From: Epinephelus fuscoguttatus
Lineage: Eukaryota > Chordata > Actinopteri > Perciformes > Serranidae
Assembly (NCBI RefSeq): GCF_011397635.1
Contig: NC_064764.1
Location: forward strand, 38,352,777-38,416,776
Length of the DNA stretch: 64,000 nt
Reading direction: 5' to 3'
The notes under the pieces are model-generated. The model was not told the DNA's origin and ran no database searches. It saw nothing but the letters and a program-made list of their open reading frames with translations. The position numbers were made by a program, and so were the translations under genes. Each line of letters opens with the position of its first letter. The stretch's first letter is position 1. Below, piece by piece: positions 1 to 12,400 of this stretch.

Positions 1-455
1 GCTGAACAACGTAACGGGTTGTGAATGAAATAAACTTAATTACAACATGACAGTCTTGCACGACATATCATTAACGTTACTCTTCGTAGTCACGTAGGCA
101 TGTGAATTACAGTGTTTCACTGCAAAGAATGCATGTAAGGGGTACACTTGCGCTGTTTCTCTGCCATCTCGTTCAAATGAGCCAGATAAAGGGGGCGGAT
201 ATTTATACGTCATGGCCTCAAGCTGAAAAAGACTTCCTATGAGGAACCTCTAGACCATCCTAGCTCGTGACCAAGGCATCACCTGCTAGAGCGACACAGT
301 AAAATGGGCAGAAACATATTAGAAACACAATACGGCTCAGCGAATATAATGTGACTTGGGATGTACGCCAAACGCTGGCTCCGTTATGCAGCAGATCCAG
401 TGGTGCCGCCGTCATCAGGAATGGACGTCGCTTCACGTGACGCTACAGTGGAAAG
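1..455. other. No gene seen
   Basis: No open frame with recognisable protein similarity and no clear repeat structure. The stretch may be the left flank of the mobile elements that follow. Confidence 0.4.
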
Positions 456-601
456 GACGTCTCATGTCTCTTAAACCAACAATGCTCGCTCATCGCTCCT
501 AGCGCTAGCTCCTCACATTTTTTCCTAGGTGGGAGGGGCTAAACAGCTAGCAAAATCGGCTAGCAGTAGCACTAGCAGTACTTTAAGAGACTTGAGACGG
601 A
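456..601. mobile_element. Short inverted-repeat element (MITE-like)
   Basis: An arm at 458-475 (cgtctcatgtctcttaaa) is matched in inverted orientation at 582-599 with one mismatch in 18. The interior is short, AT/GC mixed and non-coding, with several gctag/ctagc words. This is the layout of a small non-autonomous DNA transposon; no convincing target duplication was found, so the family is not assigned. Confidence 0.4.
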
Positions 602-731
602 CCCACAGTAGGAGTTAAATGAGCACCACACATCATATAGCATAGCAATACCAAATACCAGAATTTTCCATCACACTACCAACAAAGCCTTAGCAACAGT
701 TACCCAGGAGCAGTTACAGCAGCAGTGCAGC

Positions 732-1925
732 ATGGCTTCAACCACAGTCTGTACAGAGGCTATTCCACTGTTATATCCACAAGATGTTACAAATGAAAGT
801 GCCAGGAAGACATACAAGCACAAACTCTTGAAAGAAAGACCAGAGACACTCTTTTCTGACCTGAACAAGAGTGGAGATGTCAGCAATCTGATCTTACTCA
901 CAGACCAACCACTAGCATGGCACACTGCCATAAATGCCCACTATCCTCATGTAAAGAAAGAGGGGATCTGTAATGGCTGGAAACTAAAAATCAAAGAGGG
1001 AGAAGCTCCAGACAGTCAATATATATAAGAATGGGACTATCATGGTGCAAGGAAACCCCAAGCAGTTTGAGATTGACTTCATTCTTCATTCTTATAAAGA
1101 AGAGGGCTCAACAGGAGAAGCCAACAGCCAACCCAGGACACCACAGTGCAGCAAGACACCTCTACTATCAGCACACAACTGACCAAGCTGAGTCAGGACA
1201 GAGACAGCTACAGGAGAGAGCTGACCATCCTGAAGACTGAGGTAAGAGAGCTGCAACAAGACAGAGAGAACCACATGGCATGACTGACAGCTCTGACAGA
1301 GGAGGTGAGGGAGCTGAGAGGAGAAAGAGAGAGCTACAGGGGAGAACTGACTACTCTGTCAGAGGAGCTTCAGGAGAGAGACAGAGCTATACAGGCCCTG
1401 AAAGAGCAGTTGGACTCAAACCCAGACCACAACCAGGATCCTGTGAGACCCACTGAAAGTAACCAGGACCCGTCAACTCAACACCCTCCCTCTACTCCCA
1501 GCTCCACCTGTAGTCCACAAACCAACACCACACCCAGCTCTCCCCCCATCACACAAATCAACACCATCACCAACCTAGAGACCAACACCAGCACCAGCCC
1601 ACAGGTCAACACTACCACTCATCCCTCCAGACCAGCACAGCAAAGAGAGAAGCCAGAAATTGCCTTCCTAATTGATTCCAATGGCAATGGACCAACAAGA
1701 CACCCCACTGGACCAACAAGGCGCCCCACTGGACCATCACCCAGACAACTGCCATGGAGACCATCACCAAGACAACCCCAATGGAGACCAGATCATCCTC
1801 ATCCACCTCCACACCATGCCCCACCAAGACCCCACCAGTGTAGCTACAACCCCCCCAAACCAGACCAGAGCCACTCCTACACTCATCCCAACCCCAGCGA
1901 CAGGATCTACAACCTGGCCCACTGA
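732..1925 (+). pseudogene. LINE ORF1 remnant (nucleic-acid-binding and coiled-coil protein)
   Basis: The first part (732-1,028) starts MASTTVCTEAIPLL. The frame then shifts near 1,000-1,015 to a segment reading IYKNGTIMVQGNPKQFEIDF, a block I associate with ORF1 of fish LINEs. It is followed by a heptad-like, Glu/Arg-rich coiled coil (about 1,190-1,420, with an in-frame stop near 1,281) and a long Pro/Thr/Asn-rich tail (1,420-1,925). Function would be RNA binding and chaperoning of the LINE ribonucleoprotein. It is broken by at least one frameshift and one stop. Confidence 0.6.
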
Positions 1926-2310
1926 CCTATGCTCAGGCAACAATGAGAGCTACAGGCCCAACCGTCACCACCACCACCGCAGTCCCTGACCCCACCCACA
2001 AACCTTCACACAATGAGCTAAGAGACATCCAACAGATGCTCAGCCTGCTCTGCTCTCACCTAATAGGTCAGGGTTTTTTTTACACAGTGAGAGGGAAGAA
2101 GAAGAAAAAAAAAGTATTTTTATTTTGATTAAAAGTGTAAATTGTTACATATTAGTAGATTGACACCCATATGATTAATGTATTCTTAAATTAATTTCTT
2201 TTTAATTTCATTAATTTATTGACAAAAGATTTGGGAGTTTATCTCATTTTAAAATTGAATATTGAGCACTAGTTTGAGTTTTCTTTTATTGTTGTTGTTA
2301 TCAAAGTTAA

Positions 2311-5300
2311 ATGGAATCTAAATCATTTGTTATTTCATGTTGGAATATACAGGGTCTGAGGTCCTCTGCTTTTGGCCTTAAAAGCAAGACCCCAGACTTC
2401 ACCACAGAGTTAGAGGATGCAGATATATTTGTTTTGCAAAAGACTTGGTGCAGAGGAGACATTTCCATTGGTTGTCCCGCAGGCTACAGAGAGTTGGTGT
2501 TCCCATCCACCAAACTGAAAGGAATAAGCCAGGGCAGGGATTCAGGTGGAATGCTGATTTGGTACAAGGCAAACCTTGTATACTCAATTGAATTAATAAA
2601 AAAAGGTGAATTTTCAATTTGGCTCAAAATAAAAAGATAAATTGTTGCCACAGATAAAGATATATTCATGTGTGCAGTATATATCCCGTGAAGAGAGAGG
2701 AGGAGCGCACAAGGTTGGAGAGGTGACCGTTGCCGAAAAAATACAAATTTGAAAAAAGATGTCAGGCGCACACTCTAAGACTCCATGCAAAGCATGGAGT
2801 CTTAGAGTGTGCGCCTGACATCTTTTCTCAAAAATGCAGTATATATCCCCCCATCAGAATCCCCTTATTATAATGAAAATATTTTCTCCATTCTTGAAGA
2901 TGAGATCAGTCACTACCAGGCCCAGGGAAGCATACTGATCTGTGGAGACCTTAATGCCAGAACAGGTGTAGAACCAGATTCTATGAATCCACAGGGAGAC
3001 AGACATACACCTGGCCAAATCAGCATTCCTCTCCCTTCATATCCTTCACGTCCCCACAGAAACAACTTTGACAAAACTGTCAACAAAAGCAGGCACCAAC
3101 TACTGCAGCTCCGTCGAACACTGGGTCTGTACATGGTTAACGGTTGGCTTCGAGGGGACTCCTTTGGTCATTACACACACAGCTCTCCTCTTGGCAATAG
3201 CACAGTAGACTACAGCATAACAGACCTAGACCCCTTCTGTCTGAGAGCATTTGCAGTCAGCCCCCTCATACCCTTATCTAACCATAGTAAAATTACATTC
3301 TACATTAGAAAGACAGTAACAGACCCTCACACAGCAGAGCCCAGTAAACTGAACTATACAAAACAACCTTATAGATGGACAAACAATAGCAAAGACGACT
3401 ACCAGAAAGCAATCACACATCAAACAATTCAGTTTCAATTAGACCATTTTATCTCCACTTCATATTCCCACAGTAATGATGGCCTGAATCAAGCTATATG
3501 GGATATTAACAACATCTTTGACAATGCAGCAGATTTATCCAATCTGAAAAAGTATCAACATCACAAATCAAAAAAATCAGCCAATGAAAAGTGGTTTGAT
3601 ACAGACTGCAGACATGTGAGAAAAACACTCAGAAGTTTATCAAATCAAAAACACAGGCAACCTGACAACCCCGAGCTCCGCATCCAATACTGGGAAACAT
3701 TGAAAATATACAGAACAACACTCAGAACTAAAAAGGTGCAGCATGTACAGCACCAACTAAATGAAATTGAAGAGTCCATTGACTCAAATAATTTCTGGAA
3801 AAAATGGCAAACATTTTAGCAAACCACACAAAGAAGAATTGGCTATTCAAAATGGTGAAATGTGGAAACAACACTGAAAACCTATATAGTACTATTACAC
3901 TGAATTTGGCCCAAAATGAGCTCCTCAACAAATTACAAACACTAGAATCATTCGTTAAAGACAACCAGAACCCTTGGGATTATCAAATTACTGAAAAGGA
4001 GCTACTAGCTAAAATCCAGGCCCTACAATCAAGGAAGGCCAGTGGTCCTGATAGCATTTTAAATGAAATGCTGAAATTTAACAGCAAGAAATTTATCATT
4101 GCCATATTGAAATTATTCAACCTTGTCCTCAGCATTGGGCATTTCCCTGACATCTGGAGCAAAGGAATTATAACGCCAATCTTTAAAAATGGAAATAAAT
4201 TCGACCCAAACAATTACAGAGGCATATGTGTCAGCAGCAACCTGGGGAAGTTATTCTGCAGCATCCTAAACAGCCGACTGCAAGACTTCCTCAGTGAACA
4301 TAATGTCCTGAGCAAGAGTCAGATTGGATTTACACCACAACACTGAACTACAGACCATATCTAAAAACAAGAACAAAATTTTCTCTTGTTTTGTAGATTT
4401 CAAAAAAGCATTTGACTCAATTTGGCATAGTGGTCTGTTCCTAAAATTAATTGAAAAAGGTATAGGGGGAAATCTATGATATAATTAAAACAATGTACAC
4501 AAATAATAAATGTGATGTGAAAATCGACAACATGGAAACAGATTTCTTCCCCCAAAGTATAGGAGTGAAACAGGGCTGCAGTCTCAGCCCCACCCTGTTT
4601 AACATTTATAGTGATGAATTGGCAAAATCACTTGAACAATCTGATATCTCTGGCCTCACCCTCTCTGACACAGAAATTAAATGCCTACTTTTTGCAGATG
4701 ATCTAATATTGTTAGCTCCATCTAAGGAGGAATTACAACAGCAACTAGATCATCTGCAAAACTTCTGTCAGACCTGGGCCCTGACAGTTAATCTAGAAAA
4801 GACTAGAATTATGGTCTTCCAGAAATGACCCAGGTGTCAGGGAGACCCAAACAGGTTCTTACTGGGCTCTGCTGACATTGAACACACACATAACTACAAA
4901 TATTTGGGACTCAAAATTAGCTCTACAGGAAATTTTAATCTGGCCGTTAATGATCTCAGAGACAAGGGAAGAAGGACTTTTTACGCCTTAAAAAAGTCTT
5001 CAATCATAGATACACCCGTTAGAATCTGACTCAAAATATTCCACTATTTTACTGTATGGTAGTGAAGTGTGGGGCCCACTTGTAAATCACGACTTTGAAA
5101 AATGGGACAAACATCCAATCGAAACCCTGCACACTGAGATTTGTAAGAGCGTTCTCAGAGTCCATAGGAACACCCCCAACAATGGATGCTGAGCTGAATT
5201 GGGATAATTTCCCCTTTTAATTAGGATACAAAAAAAGAGCCATCAAATTTTACCAACACCTAAAAGCAAGTGACCCCAATTCTTATCATTACAAAGCTCT

Positions 5301-5835
5301 CCATAGTCAAGAGGAGAAGACAGAGAAGAGTCCCCTCAGCCAGCTGGTCCTGAGGCTCACCTCCTCTAACAACACAAGGCCTCAGGACAGCCCTCACACA
5401 ATCGGGCCCAACCAAATCATAGCTAAAGAAAAAGAAAATTACATTAACTATTGGACATCTACCACAAAAACTCAAAGCAAACATCAATGCTATTCGGCTC
5501 TAAATAGACAGTATACGATGGTGAACTATCTGACCACCGTGACTGATCAGAAACTAAGAAAGACATTAACCATGTACAGACTCAGTGATCACAGCTTGGC
5601 CATAGAGATTGGTCGACACAGGCAGAGCTGGCAGCCCAGAGAAGACTGGCTGTGTCAGCTCTGTCCACAGAGACAGGTGGAGACAGAACAACATTTCCTG
5701 TTAAAATGTAACACATATGAAGAATTTAGAACCAAGTTCTTTTCAAAAATGAAACATAAACTCCAAGATTTTGATACCCTCTCGGATCAGGAGAAAATGC
5801 AACATCTTACTCGGAGAAAACAGTCAGTCCCATAG
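2311..5835 (+). pseudogene. LINE ORF2 remnant (endonuclease and reverse transcriptase)
   Basis: The start MESKSFVISCWNIQGL is the endonuclease N-terminal strand. Further on are QKTWC (family usually QETW), GDLNAR, and SNHS where SDHS is expected, so two catalytic positions are changed. Reverse-transcriptase blocks follow: ASGPDSILNEML, NYRGICVSSNLGK, FVDFKKAFDSIWH, GVKQGCSLSPTLFN and FADDLILL. Near the C-terminus, CQLC...H....C forms a CCHC-like knuckle (about 5,655-5,715). A stop at 2,638-2,640, a 147-bp insertion at 2,688-2,834, and further frameshifts around 3,800, 4,345-4,480, 4,830 and 5,030-5,510 break it. The pieces are otherwise colinear, so this was a near-full-length copy. Confidence 0.75.
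2688..2834. mobile_element. 147-bp insertion with perfect hairpin, 15-bp target duplication
   Basis: The 15-bp word tgcagtatatatccc flanks the insert (2,673-2,687 and 2,835-2,849). Removing one copy plus the insert restores the LINE endonuclease reading ...MCAVYIPPSESPYY. Inside, arms 2,754-2,788 and 2,792-2,826 are perfect 35-bp inverted complements with a 3-nt loop. The insert lacks coding capacity. The long variable-type duplication suggests LINE-machinery retroposition rather than a cut-and-paste transposon. Confidence 0.7.
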
Positions 5836-6075
5836 AAACAGCAAAATTTGTCAGTGCATGTCACAGCCTGAGAGAGACACAACAACACAACAACACAGTC
5901 TCCTTTTAACACTCTGCCTATGTAAAATGTACTTAATGTAAAATATTAATGTATTTGTATTAATATTTAATGTATTGTATTAATTGTACTGTAATTGAAT
6001 TGTATGTCTGTATGTACATTCTGCTTTCAGCAACAACGGCTGATACCATTCATGCCAGTAAAGTTAATTTGAATT

Positions 6076-6081
<6 letters not shown>

Positions 6082-6118
<37 letters not shown>
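6082..6118. repeat. (GA)n microsatellite
   Basis: An almost pure GA run directly after the LINE 3' end, probably expanded from the element's tail. Confidence 0.9.
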
Positions 6119-6119
<1 letters not shown>

Positions 6120-6172
6120 AGCGTGTGGTTAGGGCAAAGATAAAGGAAAAGAAGCGGGAACTTTGAGTTGCC

Positions 6173-6564
6173 TGTCATGACCTGGGTCTTAAGCCGTGAC
6201 AAAAAGGCGAGGGAATGCAGGATAAATGCCAATAATAATTAATTTATTTAAACAAAAGTTAAATCATTTAACATAAGTCGAAGCAATGGGGTGCAGATGT
6301 CAGTGAAATCAGTAGTGAGGGTGTGTGCATGCATGGGTGTAGTGAGCTGAGAGTGTTGGATGCCTGAAAAGAAAACCAAAGAATCGGCAACAAAGGATGA
6401 TGGCAAGAGACAGGCTGCCAGCCAGGCCAGGCAGCAATATAGAATCTGGAAGCACCAGGCCCAGGTGATTCCAACTACCATGATGCCCACATACCTGCAA
6501 CTGACAGAGAGGGAAAAAGATAAACAGAAGCAAAACAACATAAGACAGGCCAGGGGCCGTCACA
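6173..6564 (-). mobile_element. Probable solo LTR (fossil)
   Basis: Read on the minus strand the segment begins TGTGACGGCCCC and ends GGTCATGACA, the TG...CA ends of an LTR, and has AT-rich AATAAA-like words near its end. A 4-bp direct repeat (tgcc) flanks it at 6,169-6,172 and 6,565-6,568, as expected for integrase-made target duplications. No internal retroviral or Gypsy coding region is adjacent, so it is most simply a solo LTR left by LTR-LTR recombination. The family is not assigned. Confidence 0.5.
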
Positions 6565-7620
6565 TGCCTCTATGGGTGTAACCCTGTTCAAAGCCAATGT
6601 GTGAGTCTATGTGAATGTGATGTGTGTTGCAAAGGGTCTGGATTAGTGCAGAGGATGTTTAGTTGCATGCAAGACTCTGTCTGTGAAAAGCATTAACAAT
6701 CTAACATCACTTAGGTTTGGTAAAGCCAACTAACCAATAACATAACTGCAATAACCACAACAATAACTCAATAAACAGCAATAAATCACACTTGGCAAAG
6801 TTAAACAGTCTTGCTTAGCCTGTGCAGCTGTGATAATGCTATGCCCAGTTGTTACGTTACCAATCCTTGAATGGATGGGGGGGAAGAGTTGCTTTGTGGT
6901 GGCTGCTTTTGTTAGCCGGCAGAAGAAGGCTGGATAGAGCTGTGGTTCCAGGTGCAGTCTTTGTTGTGTCCTTTGTTCCAAAGGTGCAGACCCAAGGAAA
7001 CTGGTCACGTGGGGTCCTTGCAGAGCTAGATCTGTGGTGAGCATGGACTTTTGGCTTTTATTTTATGAATATTTCCGGAGTCTACTTCCTGTGTGGGTTG
7101 TGTGCTGCTGTGTTTACCTGTCTCCAGAGGCTTCTCCCCTCCCCCGCCCTGCACTGAGGCTGAGTGCGCACACCTGAGAGTCATCTGCAATCAACGGGCT
7201 TTAAGACCGCCACCGACTCTAGCCTCAGCGCCAGAGTATTTGCGACTGCACGCAGTGGTATCTCGGCTCCTCTGATCCTCCAGTGATTTGAGTAATCTTG
7301 CAAGTTTGATTGTGTTTTTTGCTCGAGTGTTTAACCCTCGTTCTCCTACCTCTTTTTTCCAGTGTCTCCCTCCGTGCCTCACAGCTGCCCACAGCCCAGC
7401 ACTCTCACCTGGTTTTCTCACTCTGCACCTGGACTCTGGATCTCCTTTGTTCTCTGCATTATTCTGGCACAATAAAACTGTTAAATCTTTTCCCTCAGTC
7501 TGTCTGCATTTTGGGTCCATAACCTCGCTGCCACCACAAGATCTTGGGTTTGCAACTCAACTTCGTTCTCTTTGTTGCTGGAAAGGTAGTTGCAAACCTT
7601 GTGTTTGCACACTAAGTTCT
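6565..7620. other. Non-coding; 7,090-7,540 resembles an LTR-type sequence
   Basis: No supported gene. The part from about 7,090 to 7,540 is pyrimidine-rich, has an AATAAA at 7,472-7,477, and is followed by a sequence (gtctgcattttgggtcc) of the kind seen at the ends of fish LTR elements. No clear end-duplication was found, so this remains a suggestion of an old LTR fragment. Confidence 0.3.
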
Positions 7621-7999
7621 CTGGTGTGTGGGGAGGGGGCGCAGTCTATTCACCAGCCTCACAACTTGTGAGAAGCTGTTCAGCATCCTGGTGGATCTGC
7701 AGCAGATGCAGATGTACCTCTTCCCAGAAGGCAGGAAGGAAGGGCAGAGGGGCACCAGTGATTCTGCTGGCTGTTTTCACTATCTTGTTGAGCTGCTGTT
7801 GTTCGTAAGCCCTGCAGCTCCCGAACCAGGAAGTGAAGCTGTATGTAAGAATGTTTCCGATGGTGCCCTTGTAGAAAGTGATGAGGTGAGGAGTGGGATG
7901 ACCTGCCGTTCTGAGCCTCCGGAGAGCCCTGGGCTTTTTTGATGACTGCTGTGGAGTTGATGGAGAAGGTCAGATCGTCAGCAAGATGGACTCCCAGGA
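7621..7999 (-). mobile_element. L2/Rex1-like LINE, 3' piece
   Basis: The 3' part of a minus-strand LINE whose upstream part is at 13,384-14,650. The two halves join across the duplicated word at 7,984-7,999 and 13,368-13,383. Minus-strand conceptual reading continues the C-terminal region after the RT fingers/palm (for example LADDLTFSINSTAVIKKAQ). It was split by the L1-like element at 8,000-13,367. The left edge is approximate. Confidence 0.6.
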
Positions 8000-8191
8000 A
8001 GGCTTCCGGTGGCGCGCTACGTAGTATGGCAGCATAGTCACTGAGCTCCGGGCATCAGCCTTAAATTCAGTTTTCATTACTCATTAATACTACACACAAA
8101 CAAACAAATTACATCTCGCCTCGACGATGAATGGGACAAAGTCAAGAAAGGAGGGTATGAACTACGCAGTAACTTTGAAAGAGAATCCGAG

Positions 8192-9149
8192 ATGGAGGCT
8201 AAAGCTAGCGAAACTCCAAAACAAGATGGAGGCCGCAGAGAGATCGGAACTCTGGATTCAATACGTACGGTGGTGAGTGAAGTTATGACTACGGGAATGG
8301 CAGCGCTCCAGGCTGAATTGAAAAAAGACCTCTCAGACTTCCGCACATGCTTCAGGGAAGATATTAAAAAACAAATGGACGAATTTGTATCAGAAGTAAA
8401 CCGGAGAATACAAGATGTGACAGGCCAAATTGAAGGGGCAGTGGAATGCGTAGGCCAGATGGAGGAAAACATGCTCAACATGGAAAGATGGGACATCGGA
8501 GTCAAAGATACTCTCACCCAGCTGCTCACTAATCAGCGGGCGCTACAGGAGAAAGTGACCGATCTGGAGGGACGCTCCAGGCGCAATAATATCAGGATCT
8601 ATGGCATGCCCGAGGACGCCGAGGGTACGTCAGCGGTGACTTTTATTGAAAACTTCATTAAGACAGAGCTGGGGAGCAAACTCGGCCGTGGGCTGGGGAT
8701 TGAGCACGCGCACCGCGCCATGGCACCGAAACCACCACCGAGTGCCCCGCCACGCTCCATGGTGGTTCGTTTCCTCCAGTTCTCTGTCAAAGAAAAGATC
8801 CTTCACGCCGCCTGGAAAAAGGAGCTCGGAGGTGCAGAATAAAAGGAAGGAATATATGCCCATCAAGAAAATACTACGGGATAATGGCATACATTTCCAG
8901 ACCCCACTAACAAGAATGCGTGTTTTTTTTTAAACGGGCCCTGTAACGTACAACAGCGCTGCACAAGCCACAGAAGACAGGCGGCAGGACCAAGAGCAAA
9001 GACATCTCGGAGGAGACGCTGGCTCGGCTTCTACCCTGGAAGACAACGGAGGCCCGACCCGGTGGAGAAAAGCACCGGTTCCAGGAGCATATTCGGGAGA
9101 AGTTGAAGGAGTACCGCAGAACGGAACCAGGAGCCACAGCAAGGGATGA
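8192..9149 (+). pseudogene. L1-like ORF1 remnant
   Basis: The open part 8,192-8,842 begins MEAKASETPKQDGGRREIG, has a predicted coiled coil (about residues 40-130), then LEGRSRRNNIRIYGMPEDAEG, the start of the RRM domain found in L1 ORF1 proteins. The frame is lost near 8,832, apparently by a small deletion. The C-terminal domain is still readable in another frame (RKEYMPIKKILRDNGIHFQT, about 8,845-8,905) and onward to about 9,149. The protein would be the RNA-binding trimer of the L1 ribonucleoprotein. Confidence 0.7.
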
Positions 9150-9426
9150 ATGAGACATTTAATCATAATTTCCCCATTATCTTATTATAATGATGTTTAG
9201 TTAAAACGTAGGCTGATGCCCACGGGCAAAAGATACAGCCACCAAAGTTTCTTTTTTTGCCACTACTGAGGGCCCCACCTTGTGGCCAGCCCCCTCACTG
9301 TCTAAAGCGACATGACAGCTTTTTTGATGGAAGTTCAGTTCACTGTTCTACAAAGTTCTGTTCTATACTGTACTGTTTATTACCATTGGTCCGGGGTGAT
9401 ACAAGAATGTTTCAAATGTAAGACTG

Positions 9427-12400
9427 ATGCATTATCAACACTATAATATACTGTCTCTGAACGTAAATGGGCTGAATAACCCGGTCAAAAGAAGCAAAAT
9501 GATAGCTAAAATAAAAAGGGAAAAGATAAATGTGGCATTCTGGCAGGAGATGCACCTTTCAGGTGCTGAACGTGAAAAACTTAAAAAGATGGGGTTTAGA
9601 AACACCTTCTTTTCATCATATAAGAAAGGAAAAAGAAGGGGAGTAGCTATATTGATTTCAAATGCTGTCAAATTCGAATTAACATCTCAAATTAATGATA
9701 GAGAAGGTACATTTGTTTTGGTAAAAGGAAAAATAGACCAGAAAGAAGTAACATTATTTAATGTCTATGCTCCCCCTGGGAGCAATATAACCTTTTTCAG
9801 AAGGATATTTGAACTAATTACATCACAAACGTATGGGACTCTTATTTGTGCAGGAGATTTTAATATACTTCTGAACCCCTCTTTAGATACAACCAATAGA
9901 ATAAGAAGAAGGAATTTGATTGAAAAACGCATAAACAAAGTACTTAAAGACTTGGGACTTACTGATGTATGGCGGGCTCTGAATGGTTCAACTCCAGGTT
10001 ATACTTTTTATTCTGCAAGACACACAGCCCACTCAAGGTTTGACTATTTTTTCATGTATAACAAAGATCTACATAGGCTGAAATATTGCAGAATACGTCA
10101 GAGGGATCTTTCAGACCACTCAGGGATTTTTCTAACTTTACATTTAGATGGTAGACAGCGAAAAACTTTGTGGCGACTTAATACTGGTTTGCTAAATGAC
10201 CATACCTTTAGAAATTCAATGGAGAAGGACTTAGCATTATACATGCAGGACAATAATAATGAAGAAGTAAACCCCAGTATATTATGGGACGCAGCTAAAG
10301 CTGTTCTCAGGGGGAAGATTATAGCCAGGACAGCTGCACTTAAAAAGGTGAAAACCCAAAAATTAATTGGTTTACAGGAAAAACTGAGAGACCTGGAACA
10401 AATACACATAACAAATAAAGAGCCCTCGATTATACAACAAATCAGATATACTAAACAGGAAATAGATAAAATATTAGGTGAGGAGGTGGAGAAAAATATA
10501 AGATTCATGAAACAAAGATATTACGAGGCTGGCCCTAGGGCTGCAAAATTGTTGGCTTGGAGGCTCAAAAAACAACAGGCAGAAAACACTATCCACAAGA
10601 TTAGAGACCCTACTACAAATAAAATTACTAACAATTTGGACAGCATACAAAAAGCATTTGAAAGATATTATAAATCTCTATACTCTCAATCAGAACAGGT
10701 TAATAATCAATCAGCTGCTGAATTTCTGAGCTCCTTAGACCTTCCCACACTAGGTAAAGACGCTAATGATAAACTCATCTCACCAATAACAAAGGAGGAA
10801 ATAAGTAAAGCTATCTCAAGTTTGAACACTAACAAATCATCTGGCACGGATGGCTTTCCTCCAGAATGGTATAAGTCAATGAAAGATCACCTGCTCCCTT
10901 ATTTGGAGTCCAGTTTTAATTATATTCTAAAAGGAGGCTCCCTCCCTCCCTCCTGGAGAGAGGCCTTCATATCTGTGATCCCCAAAGAAGGTAAGGACAG
11001 AGTGGACTGTAAAGGGTACAGACCTATTAGTGTTTTAAATTCAGACTATAAATTGTATGCCACCATTTTAGCAAAAAGAATGGAACCTGTAATGTCCTTG
11101 TTAATAGACGAGGACCAGACAGGATTCATAAAGAATAGACAGGCACAGGACAACATAAGAAGAACCTTACATACCATTGAACAGATTAACAAAGACCAAA
11201 TTTGTGCCATCATTCTCAGTTTAGATGCTGAAAAAGCTTTTGATTCAGTCGGGTGGGAATTTCTGTATTTAGTTATGAAGAGATTTAACTTTAGTAAGGA
11301 TTTTATACACTGTATCCAGGCACTTTAAGCCTCCCCGACTGCGAGAATTAAAGTTAATGGCAGTCTGTCTGATTCTATAACTTTACAACGTGGTTGCAGG
11401 CAGGGCTGCCCTCTCAGCCCCAACTTATTTAATTTATTCATTGAACCTTTAGCCCAAGCAATACGTCAACAGTCAGAATTAGAAGGTATTTCCATGGGAG
11501 GAGAAGAATATAAAATAAGTCTGTACGCAGACGATGTATTGATCACTATAAAAAATCCTAATTCAGGCCTGCCTCTATTAATGAAAATGCTGAAAACATA
11601 TGGGGAATATTCAGGATATGCCCTAAATATACATAAAACACAGGTTATGACATTTAATTACACACCTACAGAAGAACTCAACGTAATGTATAGTTTTAAT
11701 TGGAACGCACCCTGTATTAAATATCTGGGAGTGAGTTTGCCTAAAGACATGTCACAATTATTCAATATTAACTATAACTGTATTAACAAAAAAATATATG
11801 ATGACCTTGATGGGTGGAGCCTGCTGCCTCTTGACTTTGGTAGCAGAATTAGATCAATAAAAATGAATATCCTCCCTAGGTTATTATATCTCTTTTTATC
11901 ATTGCCAGTGGAAATCCCTCTGAAACAATTTAGAGAGTGGAATAAACATATTTCACGATTCATCTGGAATAAACAGAGACCAAGGGTTAAATCTTCCACC
12001 CTTCAGCTTCCGGAGGAGACGGGAGGTAAGGCCCTCCCATCTTTAAGGGACTACTATTTAGCAGCCCAACTGAGACCCCTAGTATATTGGTGTAATTCTT
12101 CTTATGTGGCTAAATGGAAAACCATGGAGTTATCATTAACAGATGCACCAATACAATCACTGCTTGGTTGTGTGGGAATGGAGAAAAAAATATTACATAC
12201 GGAGAGCCAATGGGTGAACTGCTCATTGAAGGTATGGGGGGAAGTGGCTAAAAAATTCTCCAAAACTCCAAAAACAGATAAAACTACTTAGATGGCCAGC
12301 GTATGACCCCGAATTCACACCAGCATTACTAGATCATAGATATAAACAGTGGACCTATTATGGTGTTACTGCCGTATGCAAAATTGTTAAAAAATGGGAA

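Larger units (their letters stand above)
640..6082 (+). mobile_element. Decayed non-LTR retrotransposon (LINE), I/jockey-like
   Basis: Two-ORF LINE on the + strand. ORF1 remnants (732-1,925) are followed by an ORF2 with apurinic-endonuclease-like and reverse-transcriptase segments (2,311-5,835). The 3' end runs into a repeat of gaattt/tgaattg units and then a GA microsatellite, a tail typical of fish elements of this kind. The 5' limit is not marked by a target duplication and is approximate. Both reading frames are interrupted several times, so it cannot be autonomous. The clade call (I/Nimb versus other jockey-group) comes from motif recollection only and is uncertain. Confidence 0.75.

Noticed and set aside
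6083-6118. Possible CRISPR or satellite array in the GA run
   Set aside because: Plain dinucleotide microsatellite; no spacers, and the window is vertebrate.
7093-7671. Several plus-strand frames of 60-127 codons
   Set aside because: No similarity or start context; the region looks like a pyrimidine-rich non-coding repeat.
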